Below, piece after piece: positions 28,301 to 42,340 of a stretch of DNA of 64,000 nt. The notes under the pieces were generated by a model that did not search any database, was not told where the DNA came from, and saw nothing but the letters and a program-made list of their open reading frames with translations. The stretch is from assembly GCA_005281725.1 (NCBI GenBank), contig SSBO01000003.1, positions 188,883-252,882 on the forward strand, in the 5' to 3' direction. The position numbers were made by a program, and so were the translations under genes. The stretch's first letter is position 1, and every line of letters starts with the position of its first letter. This stretch comes from Wuchereria bancrofti. Taxonomy: Eukaryota; Nematoda; Chromadorea; Rhabditida; Onchocercidae.

Positions 28301-31300
28301 TACTATTTTCAATTTGTAAAATATACAAAAATTAAATAAAAATGTTTTGCATGAAAATTATTTAATGTACATTTTAATAGATACAATGTTAAAATAATCT
28401 TTTTTCCTTGCTTATCAAATGTTTTCGTTTTTTTTTCGAATTTAACTTTAAATCAATCAATAATTGAATTAACCATTTTGCATTATCAGAAACAAACTTA
28501 TTTATTTACTTTTTTTTTTTTTTGTTGTTGTTGTCCCTGTCGATCATAAATCATTTTCATCAGTCTATCATTAGATGCAATAGCCAATAAACAAATCAGA
28601 TTATTATTAAATTCTTCCGCATACCTTTTTTTTTCAAGAATTTAATTTAAAATAAATATTCTGAGGTTGATATATCGATTTTTTTCTTTTCAAAAATGAT
28701 TAAATTTTATTAGATGTATATATTTGTTTATTTATTTTCTTCATATCTCAATCAATCAAATACATTTGAGTGTTTGAGTTGAAATTAAACTTTTTTAGCT
28801 CAAAAATTAAATTTGAAAATTTTTCAAAAATAATAAACGAATAAAATTGCTAATTTCGATAGGTTTTAGACATTTTAATTAGTAATCACATCTAATTTTG
28901 CTTGGAATGAAGTGCCAACTGCTTCGATCATTGATTTATTCTGCATATGAACCAAAAAAAAAAGGGAAGAAAATGAAAAGAAAGAAAAGGTAAAGATAAG
29001 GAGAGAGAGAGAGAGAGAGAAAGAGAAAGAAAGAAGAAAAGAAGAGAAAAGAAAAAGAAAATATATGATTGGATGAATTTTTTGCAAATGTTAGTTTGAA
29101 TGATAAAAAAAAAGTTTGTTACTTTAAATGATAAGAAAAACATGCGAATTTTTCTTCTTGAAACTAAACTCTCTTCATTGTTAGAATGAAAATTAATGTT
29201 TTTAAAAAAGGAAAAGAAATGAAAAATGAAAGAATGATGAAAAGAGAAAAAGATTAAAAGTAAATGATGAAAGGAGCAATGAAATAAATTTAAAAAAAAA
29301 AAAAGAAAAAGCATAGAGAAATGAGAAAAGAGAGGAAAAGGGAGAGAGAGAGAAAGAGAGAGAGGATAGTTTAATGTTTGAAAATAATTACTCTTTCCTT
29401 TTTGCCAATTTCTCGATTGATCAATTGGCAAAAAAAAAAATTTGTTTTAAAAAGAATTTTTTGCCTGATTTATTTTCAAAAATAACATATAAATCATAAT
29501 AATAATTTAAAAAATTAATAACATTGATGACAATGATGATAATAATAATAGAAATAATAATAACTAATAATAATAATATTTGATAATAATAACTGATAGT
29601 AATAATAATTGATAATAATAATATAATAATAATAATAGTAATAACAATAATAAATCACAACAATTCGTTTCAATTCAATATCAATATTATTTACATATTT
29701 GTGTCATTAAATAATTAAACAACAAAATTACAAATTTCCCCTTTTATTTTCGAATAATTAAAAGAAAAATGTTGAAAATAGGATGAATGAGATGAAATTA
29801 TGACTTAATTTAAATTTATTTAATTTTGATTTCATTCCCAACAAGAAAAAAAGTTAATAAAACGTCACAATGGCAACGGAGCATATTTTCTATTTAATCG
29901 AATTGACAAACTGCTACGTCGTCAAATGATGTGTCATTCATTTCATTTCATTTTCTCATTATTTTCTACAAATTACATTATTGAATAAAAACCAAAAAAA
30001 AAAAAGAAATGAAAAAAAAAAATTTTTCGAAAAAATTGAACGAAAAAAAAAAAGAAAAATTAAAGAAAGGAAAGAAAAATTAAAGAAAAAAATGAAAATG
30101 AAAAAAGGAATGGAAAAAGAAAAAAACGATAAGTGAAAAGTGATAGAATGGAAAATACGATATAATCTAAGAATTAGTTTTGAGAAATATTTAAAAGTGA
30201 AAAAATTTGTTACAATATTTTTGGAAATTTTAATTTGAATTATTGTATGTTTAATTGTTAATATGTATACATATAAATAAGCATGATTTTCCGGTTTATT
30301 AAAATATTTGATAGGGTTAAGAATATTTCATGAAAAATTTAATTGAAAACAGGCAATTAATCATTTTGTATGTATGACTCAATCAGTTTAATTTTGAAAT
30401 GCTTGAAAAAAATAAAGGAAAAATTGGTAATGGAAAACGAATGAACAATGCATTTTTATTATTTGTAACTTTAATTATTCATTTTCATTCATAAATTATA
30501 CTTTTTTACAAAAATTATCATCCATCATTTTAATAATAAATTTCTTGAAATTATGCAAAATTCATATATTAATATTTCAGTTTTTAAAAAAAAAAATTGA
30601 AATTTTGAAATTTGCAAATAAAAATTTTATCTTTCGTTTTGATAATTTTGATAATGAATATTAATCAAAATTTGCTTCAATGATGAAAATGAAAAAATTT
30701 TTATTGCAATAATGAAAATGTATAATTCATCGTTCAATAATGAAAATGAATAATTTATATTTGGATGATAAAAATGAATAAATCAGATTTTAAAAATGGA
30801 AATGAATGATTCATACTTTACTGATAATACAATCGATTGTTATACTTCGAGAATTAAAATGAATGACTCATGCTTTGCTGATAATGCATTTGATTGATAT
30901 ATTTGATAAACTGCAAGCAGCTGTTTGGTAATATTTCAAATGTAATATTTATGAAATTTTTGCTAAAAAAAAAAAAATGTAATTATCATTTTTTAGTTAG
31001 TCAAATTATTTGCAATGATAAATTTACAATTAGAATAAAAGAGATGAAATGAAATAAATTCATGAATAGATAAAAAATGATTGGTAAAATAGTTGAAGCT
31101 AAATAACTAATTAATCCTTTCTTCAAAATTTTTCAGACACAACTAATTAGCATGCAGTAATTAGAAGAACAGTTGTCATCTTAAAGTGAAATATTTTCAT
31201 TATTAAATTTTTAAAACAATCAATGCTTCATTAGTTAATGAAACACACAAATTACATGCAATTAATATCATTAAAAAATGAATATTTTTTTCTAAAAAAA

Positions 31301-32065
31301 GATTTATATCGTTAAAAAATAAACACAAATACATTTTTTTTACCTTTTAAGTTTTTTAATTAATTAATTAACTAATTGCTCACGTTGTATATGAAGTAAT
31401 GAATGTATATGTAAATATTTATCAAATATAGATAAACTTGATTGTTCACGAATTTTTATTTTTTAAAAAATTTTTCTGGCTTGCTTGCTGAATTTTTTTA
31501 AGAACACATGAATACTGATAACAGCAATAATAATCGTAGAGAATAATGATAATGATAATAATCATGATAAAATAACAAATGAAAAAATTTTCTCGAAGCA
31601 ATTTCCTAAAGAAAAAAAACTTTTAGATTAATTAGAAATGATCAAATTACCGCTAGCAGGAACTTTTGCTATTATATTTTGCTTTTTAATTTTTGAAAAA
31701 AAAAATCTTTCTCTTCTTAAGAAAAAAAGAAAAAAATTCTTTGAAAACTTAAAAGCTTTTATTATCATTTCTTTTTTTTTAATTCATCTAGATTTAAATT
31801 TACTTTTTCTTATTAATTTCACTCTCTCATTCATTTATTACTTTTCATCTAAACTTTTAAAATTGCAGCTGTTATTTAAATGAAATATTCATACAATTCA
31901 TACTTTTTTATTAATTAAATTTAACGTATCATAGCTTTTTGAATAATTTTACGATGAATAAGAGTAACTGTCAATATTCTTTCACTTCCTTTTCCATGTG
32001 GTCTAATTTGAGAGGGATCAGATATTTGTGGATTCAGTATTTATTGGAATACAATTATTTTCGTC
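25356..32065. other. AT-rich intergenic
   Basis: Homopolymers and GA or ATAA tracts (28998-29030, 29340-29365, 29518-29665) plus an (ATCA)n tract at 27000-27055. Islands of higher complexity lie at 26318-26406 (hydrophobic open frame), 28535-28620 and 29860-29945 (short ATG frame MATEHIFYLIELTNCYVVK). None has a convincing exon structure. Confidence 0.5.
27128..27204. repeat. Palindromic element, copy 2
   Basis: Shares the acggatgt...acatccgt arms and the atgagatca block with the element at 21636. Its right arm, reverse-complemented, matches the right arm of copy 1 over about 25 bp with few differences. Its own stem is less perfect. Confidence 0.7.
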
Positions 32066-32650
32066 GAGTATAACTTTGTTTAATAAGTATTAATATAATT
32101 TTGCTTAATAAGTATTGATATAACTTTGCTTAATAAGAATTAATATAATTTTGCTTAATAAGTATTGGTATAACTTTGCTTAATAAGTATTGATATAACT
32201 TTGCTTAATAAGAATTAATATAATTTTGCTTAATAAGTATTGGTATAACTTTGCTTAATAAGTATTGATATAACTTTGCTTAATAAGAATTAATATAATT
32301 TTGCTTAATAAGTATTGATATAACTTTGCTTAATAAGAATTAATATAATTTTGCTTAATAAGTATTGGTATAACTTTGCTTAATAAGTATTGATATAACT
32401 TTGTTTAATAAGTATTAATGTAATTTTGCTTAATAAGTATTAATATAACTTTGCTTAATAAGTATTAATATAACTTTGTTTAATAAGTATTAATATAACT
32501 TTGCTTAATAAGTATTAATATAACTTTGTTTATTAAGTATTAATATAATTTAGTTTGATAAATATCAATACAATTTTGTTTAATAACTATCAATATAATT
32601 TGATTTGATAAATTTTAATATAATTTAGTTTGATAACAATGCACAATGTT
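32066..32650. repeat. 25-bp tandem repeat with 75-bp higher-order period, about 23 copies
   Basis: The unit is tataactttgcttaataagt then attga. In the central part, variants ending in attgg, attga and aattaa alternate to make a three-unit, 75-bp higher order. Copies decay towards the 3' end. Confidence 0.93.
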
Positions 32651-35600
32651 AATTATCATATCAGTGTTATTGGGAATATTATCAGTATTGTCAATGAATC
32701 ATTTAGTTGTCAAAAGTTACTAACTGATAAATTAATTTGGCTTTCTTTTTCTCACATTGCTTTTCATAAATAATTTCTACCAAAATCTCATCTTTGGGAG
32801 TAATTTTTTCACTTTAATTTCTTTTTTGGTAAGAATTATAATACTTAATAGTAATGCTTAAGTTTATTTTATATGCCTTATTGGTGATTCTTAATCAATG
32901 ATTTTAGTTTTTGGATTAAAATTGATTTTAAATTTGCTTATAATTTTGCATGAAATGTGAGATCAATTTGCTATAACGATGAATAATTATATTAATTTTT
33001 CTATTCCTTAATTTTTCTCATTAATTTTTACCTTTGATGTATCTGAAAATTACATAAAACTCTATTTTAAGTTGCAATCTGTTAGTAAGATGTCGTTTTC
33101 TCAGTAATGGATAATAATTAGTAATTAATTAGTGATTATAATTTAATTGAGACGAATAAAATTTCAAAAATTTTCTTGTCAAATATATGCATATATACCT
33201 ATGTTACAATAATTTCTTAGTTAATATTTCTTCAAATTTTTTTTTTAAGGTAACTCTATCAATTTATTTAACAGATTTAATTAAAACAATAGCTTGTATG
33301 AAATAGAAATTTTGAAACTATTGAAATTTCAAATTTTTACTTGCAATCATTATTTTATTGTTATTTTCTAAATGAAAAAAAAGTCTATTTATTAATTTTT
33401 ATATTTATTTCATCTTCATATTATTATAAATTAAGGAAGCAAAATTACTAATTTATTAAATTATTATTATTCATCAGAAAATTATAATATTTTTCTGACT
33501 TATTAAAATGCATTTGGAATATTTATGAGTGTTGAATTTAGTATATAATTATTATTTCACATGAATGATGTTTGAACCATCCATTTAATCATAGTAATTA
33601 ACTGTAAGATTGCTCATTTTAAAATTAATCCAAAATTTGTCATCTAATTTGTCGCCATTTAGTGAGCTGAATTGAATACATAGCACAGACATATCATTAT
33701 GACCGATACATTAAATTTATCACTGATTTAAATGCATCCAAATTTTAATTATTTGTCAGTAATTATAGACAATCTAAAATTATTCTTGAATAGACGAAGT
33801 AATATTAAATTAATCCCACAATTTTTTTTTTTTTTATGATATTTAAACCTAAGAATAATTGGTGTACATAAAGCTTAAAAAATTTTATGCTATTGTTTAG
33901 AAACATTTATTATTATTATTAATTATTATTATTGTTATTATTATTTTATTACTGTTATTATTATTATTGTTATTATTATTATAAATATTATCATTATTAA
34001 AAAACAGTGTAATAATAATTTCTATTACTACACAATTTTTCCTATCATTTTATTATTATTACTGTCATTATTATTATTAATATTATTATTATTGTAATAA
34101 TAATGTCTCAGTTTTTTTATTATTGTTACTATTATTATTGTTACTACAATTATTATTATTAATTATTACTAAATGATCAAATAATGTAATAATAATTTTC
34201 CGCTCTCCTTTTATATTTAAACAATATTATAAATTAATTAACTCAAAATCTTCAACTTTTAATGAAATCAATTATTTTGCATTTTTTTTTTTTTTTTTGT
34301 AACATTTATTTAGTTCGCTCATATGTTTCAGTTTTTTTTTTGCCATCTTTTTTTAGATTTTTTTATACTAATTGATTGAATAAATTAATGAATATTTTGC
34401 CATTCTTTTTTTGCTAGTAATTTAAAAATTAGTAAAAACTAATTTTTAAATTATTGCAGTTTACAATTTTCGAAGATTTACAAACTTTTAGCTCTTTTAA
34501 GAATTATAACGAATTCTGAAGATTTTGAAATTATGAATTTAACAATGCTTTCATTGTTAACAATAGCATTTAACTAAAATTCTAATTGGATTGATAGCGT
34601 TGAAGTGCTACTTATCAATCATTTAAACATTATTTCATTACCGTGAAAAATATGGCTATGCTATTATTGATGAATAGTTTGAATTTAAATAGCTGAATGA
34701 ATGAAATTATAAAGTAAAAAATTTATCAATAAAAAAAAGTTCACAATGTTTGAAAGATTGAAGCTAAATGAAAATTGAAATTAATTATCAAATATTAAAT
34801 TATCAAATGAAAAGTTAAAGTTAATTATCAAAAAGCAAAAAAAAAAAAAAAAACGAAAAGTATATAATTTAATTTTTACATGTAATTTTTTTCAATCTTT
34901 ATTTCAAAATTCCAGTCTAAAATTTCATCAAATTTAGAAACAAAATTTTTATTCCAATCAAATTTTGCCTATTACACATAGATGAATACATTTTACCACT
35001 TATAAATTTATACATACACATTTAATTAAACATACTCACACATATTTTAATTGTTTCCGAGGTAACATTTCCTTTTACAAATTAAATCTGTTGAGAAATG
35101 AAAATGATTTGCGCTGTGTCATTTTATAATTTTAATTAAATCTATCTTCAGATGCACAAGTAATTTTCATTATTAAACAATGTTGAAATTACTTAACGAT
35201 GAGGATAAGATGAGGTCATTGTACTGGTCAATTTACCTGTCTAACCTTTTTCGATGATAGTTTGAGAAATAATTATCAACCTCATCATTAATACTCTCAT
35301 TTCATTTATTTTTATATTAATTCATTCATCCATTAAGCTGAATAAATGATCCGTAAATAGCCAACAGGCAACCTATGTTGTCAACTCTACTACATTTGTT
35401 TACAATTAATAAACATTTTAAATTCTATGAAACTAAAATAGATAATAATTTTGTTATACGACTATAATAATAATTAGTAACTCAGTTTTTTTTTTTTCAA
35501 TTATTTACGTTGTCAAATATTATTATAGATATAATAATTTTAAAAATTATTGGAAAAAAGAAACAATAAATAAAATAATGATGAAAAGATAAACGGTATT

Positions 35601-37305
35601 CGACAGATTCTATCAATTGATTATTTGAAATTATTTTATTTCCGACAATTTTTATCATTTTTTTTTACCACCTGCGATTTAATTCATCCACTGCCATTCT
35701 TTATTTGTTTTTATTATCACTTTTTTATCTTTTTATCAGTAGTCATTGTTATTAGGATTATTATTAATATTATCATGCTTTTATTATTATTATCATTATT
35801 ATTATTGTAATCGTTTTTATTATTAATCATTATTTATCACATCATTGTATATTTTTAAACCAATTACTTTTTTACTTCTTATTCCATATATATTTTAAAA
35901 CATTTTATTCATCATTCCTAATAAAATCTCTCTCTCTCTCTCTTCCAACCCAATAAAAATTTAAATTAATCATCAAATGCATATTTTTAGTTTAATGAAT
36001 TTTTGAATAAAAGTAGAAAAGAAATCATATTATTTTCTTTTTTTGACAAAGCTAAAAAAGACTGATTGACAAGTCATGCATGGTACATTTGTTTTAAATT
36101 GCTATTTGAAAATGAATAAAAATGATTACGAAGGCAAATTTTAGTCGAATATGTAAATTATTTTTCATTTTTTGTATTATTATGAATGGAAGCTTTCAAA
36201 TGCAATATGTGTTGTTCTTTTTTTTTTAAATTAATATATTTGAAATTGTTAACTTAAAGTAAACAATTAGGCAATTTTTATTATTGAAATAGGATGAATT
36301 AACATAATTGATCTATTATCTTTCTATCTTTCTCATTTTTTCCTCCAAGTTTTTTCTTTTTTTTTTTTTGCTCCCTTAAAGGTAATTTGAATATTTAAAT
36401 ATTAATTCAACTTAAGTTGTCTATTCTTATGATATTTGTTATAAACTTTAATCGAACATAAAAATGATGAAAATGCAATTATAATAATTTATTCATGTCA
36501 ACTAAAATATGTTAGCTGCATTTCATGATAGCTAATAAGTTGTTGCGGAATTATTTTTTTGATAATAAATTTCCTAACATTTTCGTTATATTTTCATAAT
36601 ATATTAAATGTAATTAATTTATTCACTAATTTCTGTTTCCTTTTTTTTTTTCAAGATTTTAATTTTTTTTTAAGATTTAAATTTTTTTAAATAGTTTTAT
36701 TTATTCTTTTAATAAACATATTAATTTGGTAATTAAATGTATAAAGATGATATTAGCATTTGGATATCAATATTTTATAATGATAATAATGCATATTAAA
36801 TGATATTAATTAGAAATTTGTTAAAATTGTTAAAACTTTAAACTAAGCGTAAAATTTTATTTAATTTTCTGTTTTTCTCTTTTTTTTCACACATTATTAT
36901 TATTCTCTACGGATATTTTATAGCAAATAATAAATAATATAATCAATTATTATTATACAATGATTATAAAGCAATTTTTTTTTGTTTATCAATGCTTCCT
37001 TAATTTATGCCAAATTTTTTTGTTACTATTAAACATTTCCTTCAGGAATAATTAAATTTTTGCTTTTCTTAAAAATTGGCCATAAATTTTACTTATTTTT
37101 TAAGCTTTAAAAACAGTTTTTTACAGAAGAGAAAAATGATGTGTATGAACATAGTATAATATTTCATTAAATTGTTCTTAAGACAATAACATTTATTAAT
37201 TTACAAATCGATGCTCAAAAAAAAAGAAAGAAAAAAAGAAATCACACATGAATCATGCAATAATTAACTGATAAATCGATCACATTAACTTAAAGAATAT
37301 TTAGA
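32651..37305. other. AT-rich intergenic
   Basis: ATT-type trinucleotide runs at 33908-34170 and ATT/TCA runs at 35740-35840. GC-richer islands occur at 33600-33740 (minus-strand exon-like piece 33603-33666) and 35150-35400. The latter holds a short ATG frame at 35180-35257 (MLKLLNDEDKMRSLYWSIYL...). Otherwise I see nothing. Confidence 0.5.
33603..33666 (-). other. Candidate minus-strand exon
   Basis: Acceptor tattcaattcag (AG 33668-33667), then 64 nt reading SLNGDKLDDKFWINFKMSNL after one base, up to a gttaat donor at 33602. The entry phase fits the exit phase of the candidate exon at 40354-40499. No domain is recognised. Confidence 0.25.
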
Positions 37306-37843
37306 ATGTGCCATTGTTGTTATCAGTATCTTCTAATATTCTCAGAATCTGCCCTTGTTGTTATCAGTGTCTTCTGATATTCTCAGAATCTACCATTGTT
37401 GTTATCAGTGTCTTCTGGTATCCTCAGAATCTGCCATTGTTGTTGTCAGTATCTTCTGATATTCTCAGAATCTGCATTTGTTATCAGTGTCTTCTAATAT
37501 TCTCAGAATCTGCCCTTGTTGTTATCAGTGTCTTCTGATATTCTCAGAATCTGCCATTGTTGTTATCAGTATCTTCTAATATTCTCAGAATCTGCCATTG
37601 TTGTTATCAGTGTCCTCTGATATTCTCAGAATCTGCCATTGTTGTTATCAGTGTCCTCTGATATTCTCAGAATCTGCCATTGTTGTTATCAGTGTCCTCT
37701 GATATTCTCAGAATCTGCCATTGTTGTTATCAGTGTCTTCTGGTATCCTCAGAATCTGCCATTGTTGTTATCAGTGTCTTCTGGTATCCTCAGAATCTGC
37801 CATTGTTGTTATCAGTGTCTTCTGATATTCTCAGAATCTTCAT
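37306..37843. repeat. 41-bp tandem repeat, about 13 copies
   Basis: The unit is ctcagaatctgccattgttg then ttatcagtgtcttctgatatt. It is the most G+C-rich and one of the best-conserved arrays in the window. Because 41 is not divisible by 3, translation rotates through all frames (CHCCYQC, LLLSVSSD, NLP), and the open frames are not genes. Confidence 0.97.
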
Positions 37844-39129
37844 CTTCAAATACTAATATATTAACATTGATAAAATGCTAATATTACATATCATTGATAA
37901 AAAATTCTAATAAATCTTTTTTTCCATCTAACAAATTCATTTCCAATTATTAAAAAATTTACCACATTTTTTTTATTCATAATTATAATATTTCTTTATT
38001 ATTATATTTTTCAAAAAAAACGAAAACAGCATATCAAATTTTCAGTTTGCTTAGTGATATTCATTTCTCTTTTAATTCATTCATTTCTCATTTCGTTCTT
38101 CTTCCTTCCAATGATTTATATTTTAAATCTTACTCATGAAATATTTCAATTTTACTCAAATAGAAGTAAAATTATTATATTCAAAATTCCCAGAAGAATC
38201 ATAACTGAGCATTAATGATAATAATAACATTTGAAGGGAAGCATATCATCTGTGAATCTATTTTACACCATGTGGTAAATTTTTAAAAATTTATCCCTAA
38301 AATGTCACGATATGTTATGTTATAACGATGTTTCGAGAAGAAGCGATTTAACATGACCGATGATTTGTGATTATTTATCTTCTTATCAGTCGATCTATCT
38401 ATCTATACACTATCTATTTGTTCATCTATTTATCTGTTTATCTATATTTTGTACATACACAAGAAATTATTCGTCGGTTAAATCATTGACATCGCTTATA
38501 CATTTGTAATTGTCATTTCTTCTTCTTCTTCTTCTTATTATTATTATTATTATCACTGTGATAATTTTAAAGCTAAATTTGTAAAATTTTGTTAAAAATA
38601 AAATATAAGAAAAAATTTGCTTAAATGCTTTAATTGCTATGATATATAATAAATAAACAATTGTATTTTTTGTGCAAACCGAGAGAAAAAAAATATCAAA
38701 AGTATAACATTGAAGTATAAATCATCGATTGATTATTGATTGATCGATTGCTTTTTTGATCGGTTCCTTTTTTTTTCTGGAATATTTAACATTAAAATAA
38801 TGAATGAACTTTCTTTTTTTTCTTATATGCAAAATGTTTACTATTTGTTTACTTAATTATTCTTGAGGTTTACCTCGGATATTTTTATTAATGCTAAATG
38901 CTACTATAATTATTATTGCTATTGCTAGAGTTATTATTAGATTTTTTCCTTTAACGGAAACCTGATCAGGAAAAGGATCATTATGAATGATATTATTACT
39001 CGCCGTATGGCACTATTATGTTAATGCTAATTTTCCGGTTTTGAGAATCTTATATTCGTTTTCAATTGTTATAATTTTGCAAACTATTATTAATAATTCA
39101 TAACATAACTCTTTTTTTTTTATTTACAG

Positions 39130-39170
39130 ATAATAAAGCTGCAAGTGTATGATAAGAATGATAAGGATAA
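39130..39170 (+). other. Candidate small exon
   Basis: A T-run ending in tttacag (AG 39128-39129) precedes 41 nt that read IIKLQVYDKNDKD plus two bases, up to a gtaaga donor at 39171. The pattern recalls the calcium-binding loop of a C2 domain, but the piece is short and partly repetitive (gataag), so chance is quite possible. Confidence 0.25.
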
Positions 39171-40353
39171 GTAAGAAAAATGATAGTTTATTTATTAGCA
39201 AAAATCGTTTATTATGCAAAATTTAGGTAATAAAATTATTTATTTTAATTAACTGAAATCAATAATCTGCCATATATGCTTTGAGAGAAAAAGCAAATAT
39301 CAAATATTCAAATGTATTTCATTTTTACTCGGACATTTTGCTAAATTAAAATCTAATAATTGAATAATTACTTAACTTTTTCAGAGTATTAGATTGATTA
39401 CTGATTTACTTTAAAGATAACTTTCACGTTATCAAAAAAAAAAAAGACGTTAAGAAAATTTATATAAATTTATTAATACACTTTTTCCAATTTGGTGATA
39501 ATATGGGGGAATGATTTCATTATTGCAATTTTGATAGATTAAAAGAAAAAAAAAATTAAATATGTGAATTAAAATAATTGCACATTATCCAGCGGAAAAT
39601 TTATTATCAAACTGATTTGATTATAATAATTATTCGTATATAATTTAATTTTTATGAGATACTATTAAAGGTATTTCATTTTTTCATCTTTTTTATGCTA
39701 GAAGTATATTTTACATTATCATTTATAAATCCTTAAAATATTTTTGTTGAAGTTTTATCATTAATTTCTCATAAGAATAGTAATTTGATAAACAATATCA
39801 TTATTAAAAACAAATGAATTTATAGAAAATTTAATCAAAAACAATTAAAATTATCAAAATAAAAAAAATAAGGGCTAAATTTTTCTTTTATTTTTGAAAA
39901 TTTTCAATGAAATATATTTTTAACTTATCCTATTCTTATTTAAATAAACGAAAAATCTAGAAGCTTACCAGTAATAATAATAATGATAATAATAATGATA
40001 ATGATAATAATAATATACATAATTATGTACAACATGATAATTATAACTTAAAAATAATATAATTATAATTAAAAATAAAAATACATTAATAGCTAATAAT
40101 AGTAGTAATAAATCATGATAATAGCACATCCAATATATAAAAATGAAATAAAATTTTTTTTTTTTTTAAATATTAAAATTATAAATGAAAGAATAAATGA
40201 ATGGTTTGTTTATGCATTATCTATTGGCTTAAACTTAATTGTTCATATTATATGGCTGAATAATAAACCTTACAAGAAGACTTGGAATAATGGTTCTTAA
40301 CGAATAAAATGAAATAAAAGAGAGAGGGAGAGGGAGAGAGAGAGAGAAAGCAC

Positions 40354-40499
40354 CTGTGCAAGTCATTATTCATTGTCACACCTATCCTGGATAGTACTCT
40401 CGGCCATATGTCACTCAATTCATTAACATTACTCTCATCCAATCTTATTAATCCTTTGAAACGTTGAAAAATTTTTCTGTTAGTAAAGTTAATCGGTAG
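40354..40499 (-). other. Candidate minus-strand exon, 146 nt
   Basis: Acceptor ttgattgtttcag (AG 40501-40500) precedes 48 open codons plus two bases, up to a gtgctt donor at 40353. The peptide starts LPINFTNRKIFQRFKGLIRL and continues with DESNVNELSDIWPRV. Composition is protein-like, with no stop in an AT-rich neighbourhood. I do not recognise the family. It is the longest exon-like piece in the desert with both splice sites. Confidence 0.4.
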
Positions 40500-41872
40500 C
40501 TGAAACAATCAAATATTTCATTTATCAATGATTTAAATTTAATCAATTTAAGCTTTCTTTTTTTTTTTTTACTACAAATTTCATTCATCAATTATTGTTG
40601 TAGTAAAATTTTCACTTTATCTTTTTTTTAATTTTTTCTTTCTCATTATTAGTAGTATTTAAAAAAAAATTTTTTCTTAATTTTAATAAGAAAATTTGAA
40701 GTGATTATTGGAAATTTTAACATTTTATGATTTAAATTAAATTTGGAAAAGTTAAATTTATTGTATTCCCCACTAGTTGCTTTGTTTGTTCAAAGAATTT
40801 TAAAAATTTTTTTTTAAAAAGTAAGTTTCGTGGTGAAAAAGCTTTTTGCACAATAAAGTATGTTATGATGAAAGTTTGAAAGTGAAAAAAATTATCTATT
40901 TTTATTTTATATTTTTTCTTGATTATTATGGAATTTTTATCGATAGATAAAATTTGATTAATCATTTCTTTTATCAGATAACTAACTATTCAATCATTTT
41001 TTTTTTCTAATTTATATTCTATCAGTTGATTATTTTAAAAATCATGCGATTATTCAAAAGTCATCTGATATTTCATGTGGACTAATTTAAAATTTTAAAG
41101 ACTGGTAAATGAAAAAAAAAAAAACTATAAAATGATTTATCTTATATACAATTATTGATTTTGTTGTAAAAAATTTTATGATATTTTGCAAATTAATTAA
41201 AAAAATTTGATAAGAAAATTTAAAAATTTATAATTAGCTATTATAATTAAAAAGTTTAGCAGGAAAAAAAAAACCATATCAAATGATTTAATACGATATA
41301 CAATTATTGATGTGTTATAAAAATTCTACGAAAATTTTTGATTTGAAATTAATTCAAAAAAAAAAAAAACTTTTTTAATAAAAACCATATCAAATGATTT
41401 AATACTATATACAATTATTGATTTGTTATTTTGATTTGAAATTAATTTAAAAAAAAAAAAACTTTTTTTAATAATAAAAATTAAAAATAATTGTATAATT
41501 TAGTTAATATCACATTTGAAAATTTTAGTAGATGAGAAAGAGACAAGGAATAATTATTTGAAAATGATTGATAAATATTTTATTATTATGATTATAATAT
41601 GAAGAATTGGATTTATGATATATACATTAGAATGATGTTTATTATTATTATTATTGCATGGACAAATCTGTTCATTCAAAACATTCTTTCAGGAAGCAAC
41701 AATTGTGACATTTTTATTTATTCCTTTCTATTTGATTGTAAATAGATGATGATGAGAAGAAGATGGAATGATATATTCTCAAGAGAATAAATTTGCTAAA
41801 TTTATACAATTGCACAAATATTATCGATCAAAATCAAATATTATTACATTTGATTCCTTTGTATTTTAAATT

Positions 41873-42340
41873 ATCAATAATTATTATAAATTTAAAAAAA
41901 AAAAAAAGGAAAAGGTGACGAAGAAAAAAAAAGTTTATATGTATTAATTTAAAAAAAAAAAAAAAGAGAAAATTTATATGCAAATTTGATTGCATTCTTT
42001 CCTTTTTCTTTTTNNNTTTTTGTTATTAATAAAAATGTTATAAAATATTTATAACAGTAACATTTTTACATNNNNNNNNNNNNNNNNNNNNNNNNNNNNN
42101 NNNNNNNNNNNNNNNNNNNNNNNNNNNNNNNNNNNNNNNNNNAAAAAAAAACAATAATTATTATAAATTTCAAAAAAAGAAAAAGGCAACGAAGAAAAAA
42201 GTTTATATGTGAATGGAATTATATTAATTTAAAAAAAATTTATATGCAAATTTGATCGCATTCTTTCCTTCTTTTTTTTGTTAATAATAAAAATGTTGTA
42301 AAAATGTTATAAAATATTTATAACAATAATATTTTTACAT
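41873..42340. repeat. Direct repeat flanking a 71-N gap
   Basis: About 190 bp before the gap (41873-42071) is repeated with small indels after it (42152-42340). Both halves share caataattattataaattt, aatttatatgcaaatttgat and aaatatttataacag/aat. The N triplet at 42014-42016 lies inside the first copy. This suggests unresolved haplotypes or a tandem repeat. Confidence 0.85.

Noticed and set aside
28928..29431. Minus frames rich in F, L and S
   Set aside because: Arise from GA/AAG-rich tracts on the plus strand.
29864..29877. X-box-like site (gtcacaatggcaac)
   Set aside because: One mismatch to the RFX consensus, and no ciliary gene starts nearby. It overlaps the ATG of a 19-codon frame.
37308..37881. 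Cysteine-rich frames with LLLSVSSDILRI and CHCCYQC repeats
   Set aside because: The frame rotates through a 41-bp DNA repeat, so codons are not preserved between units.
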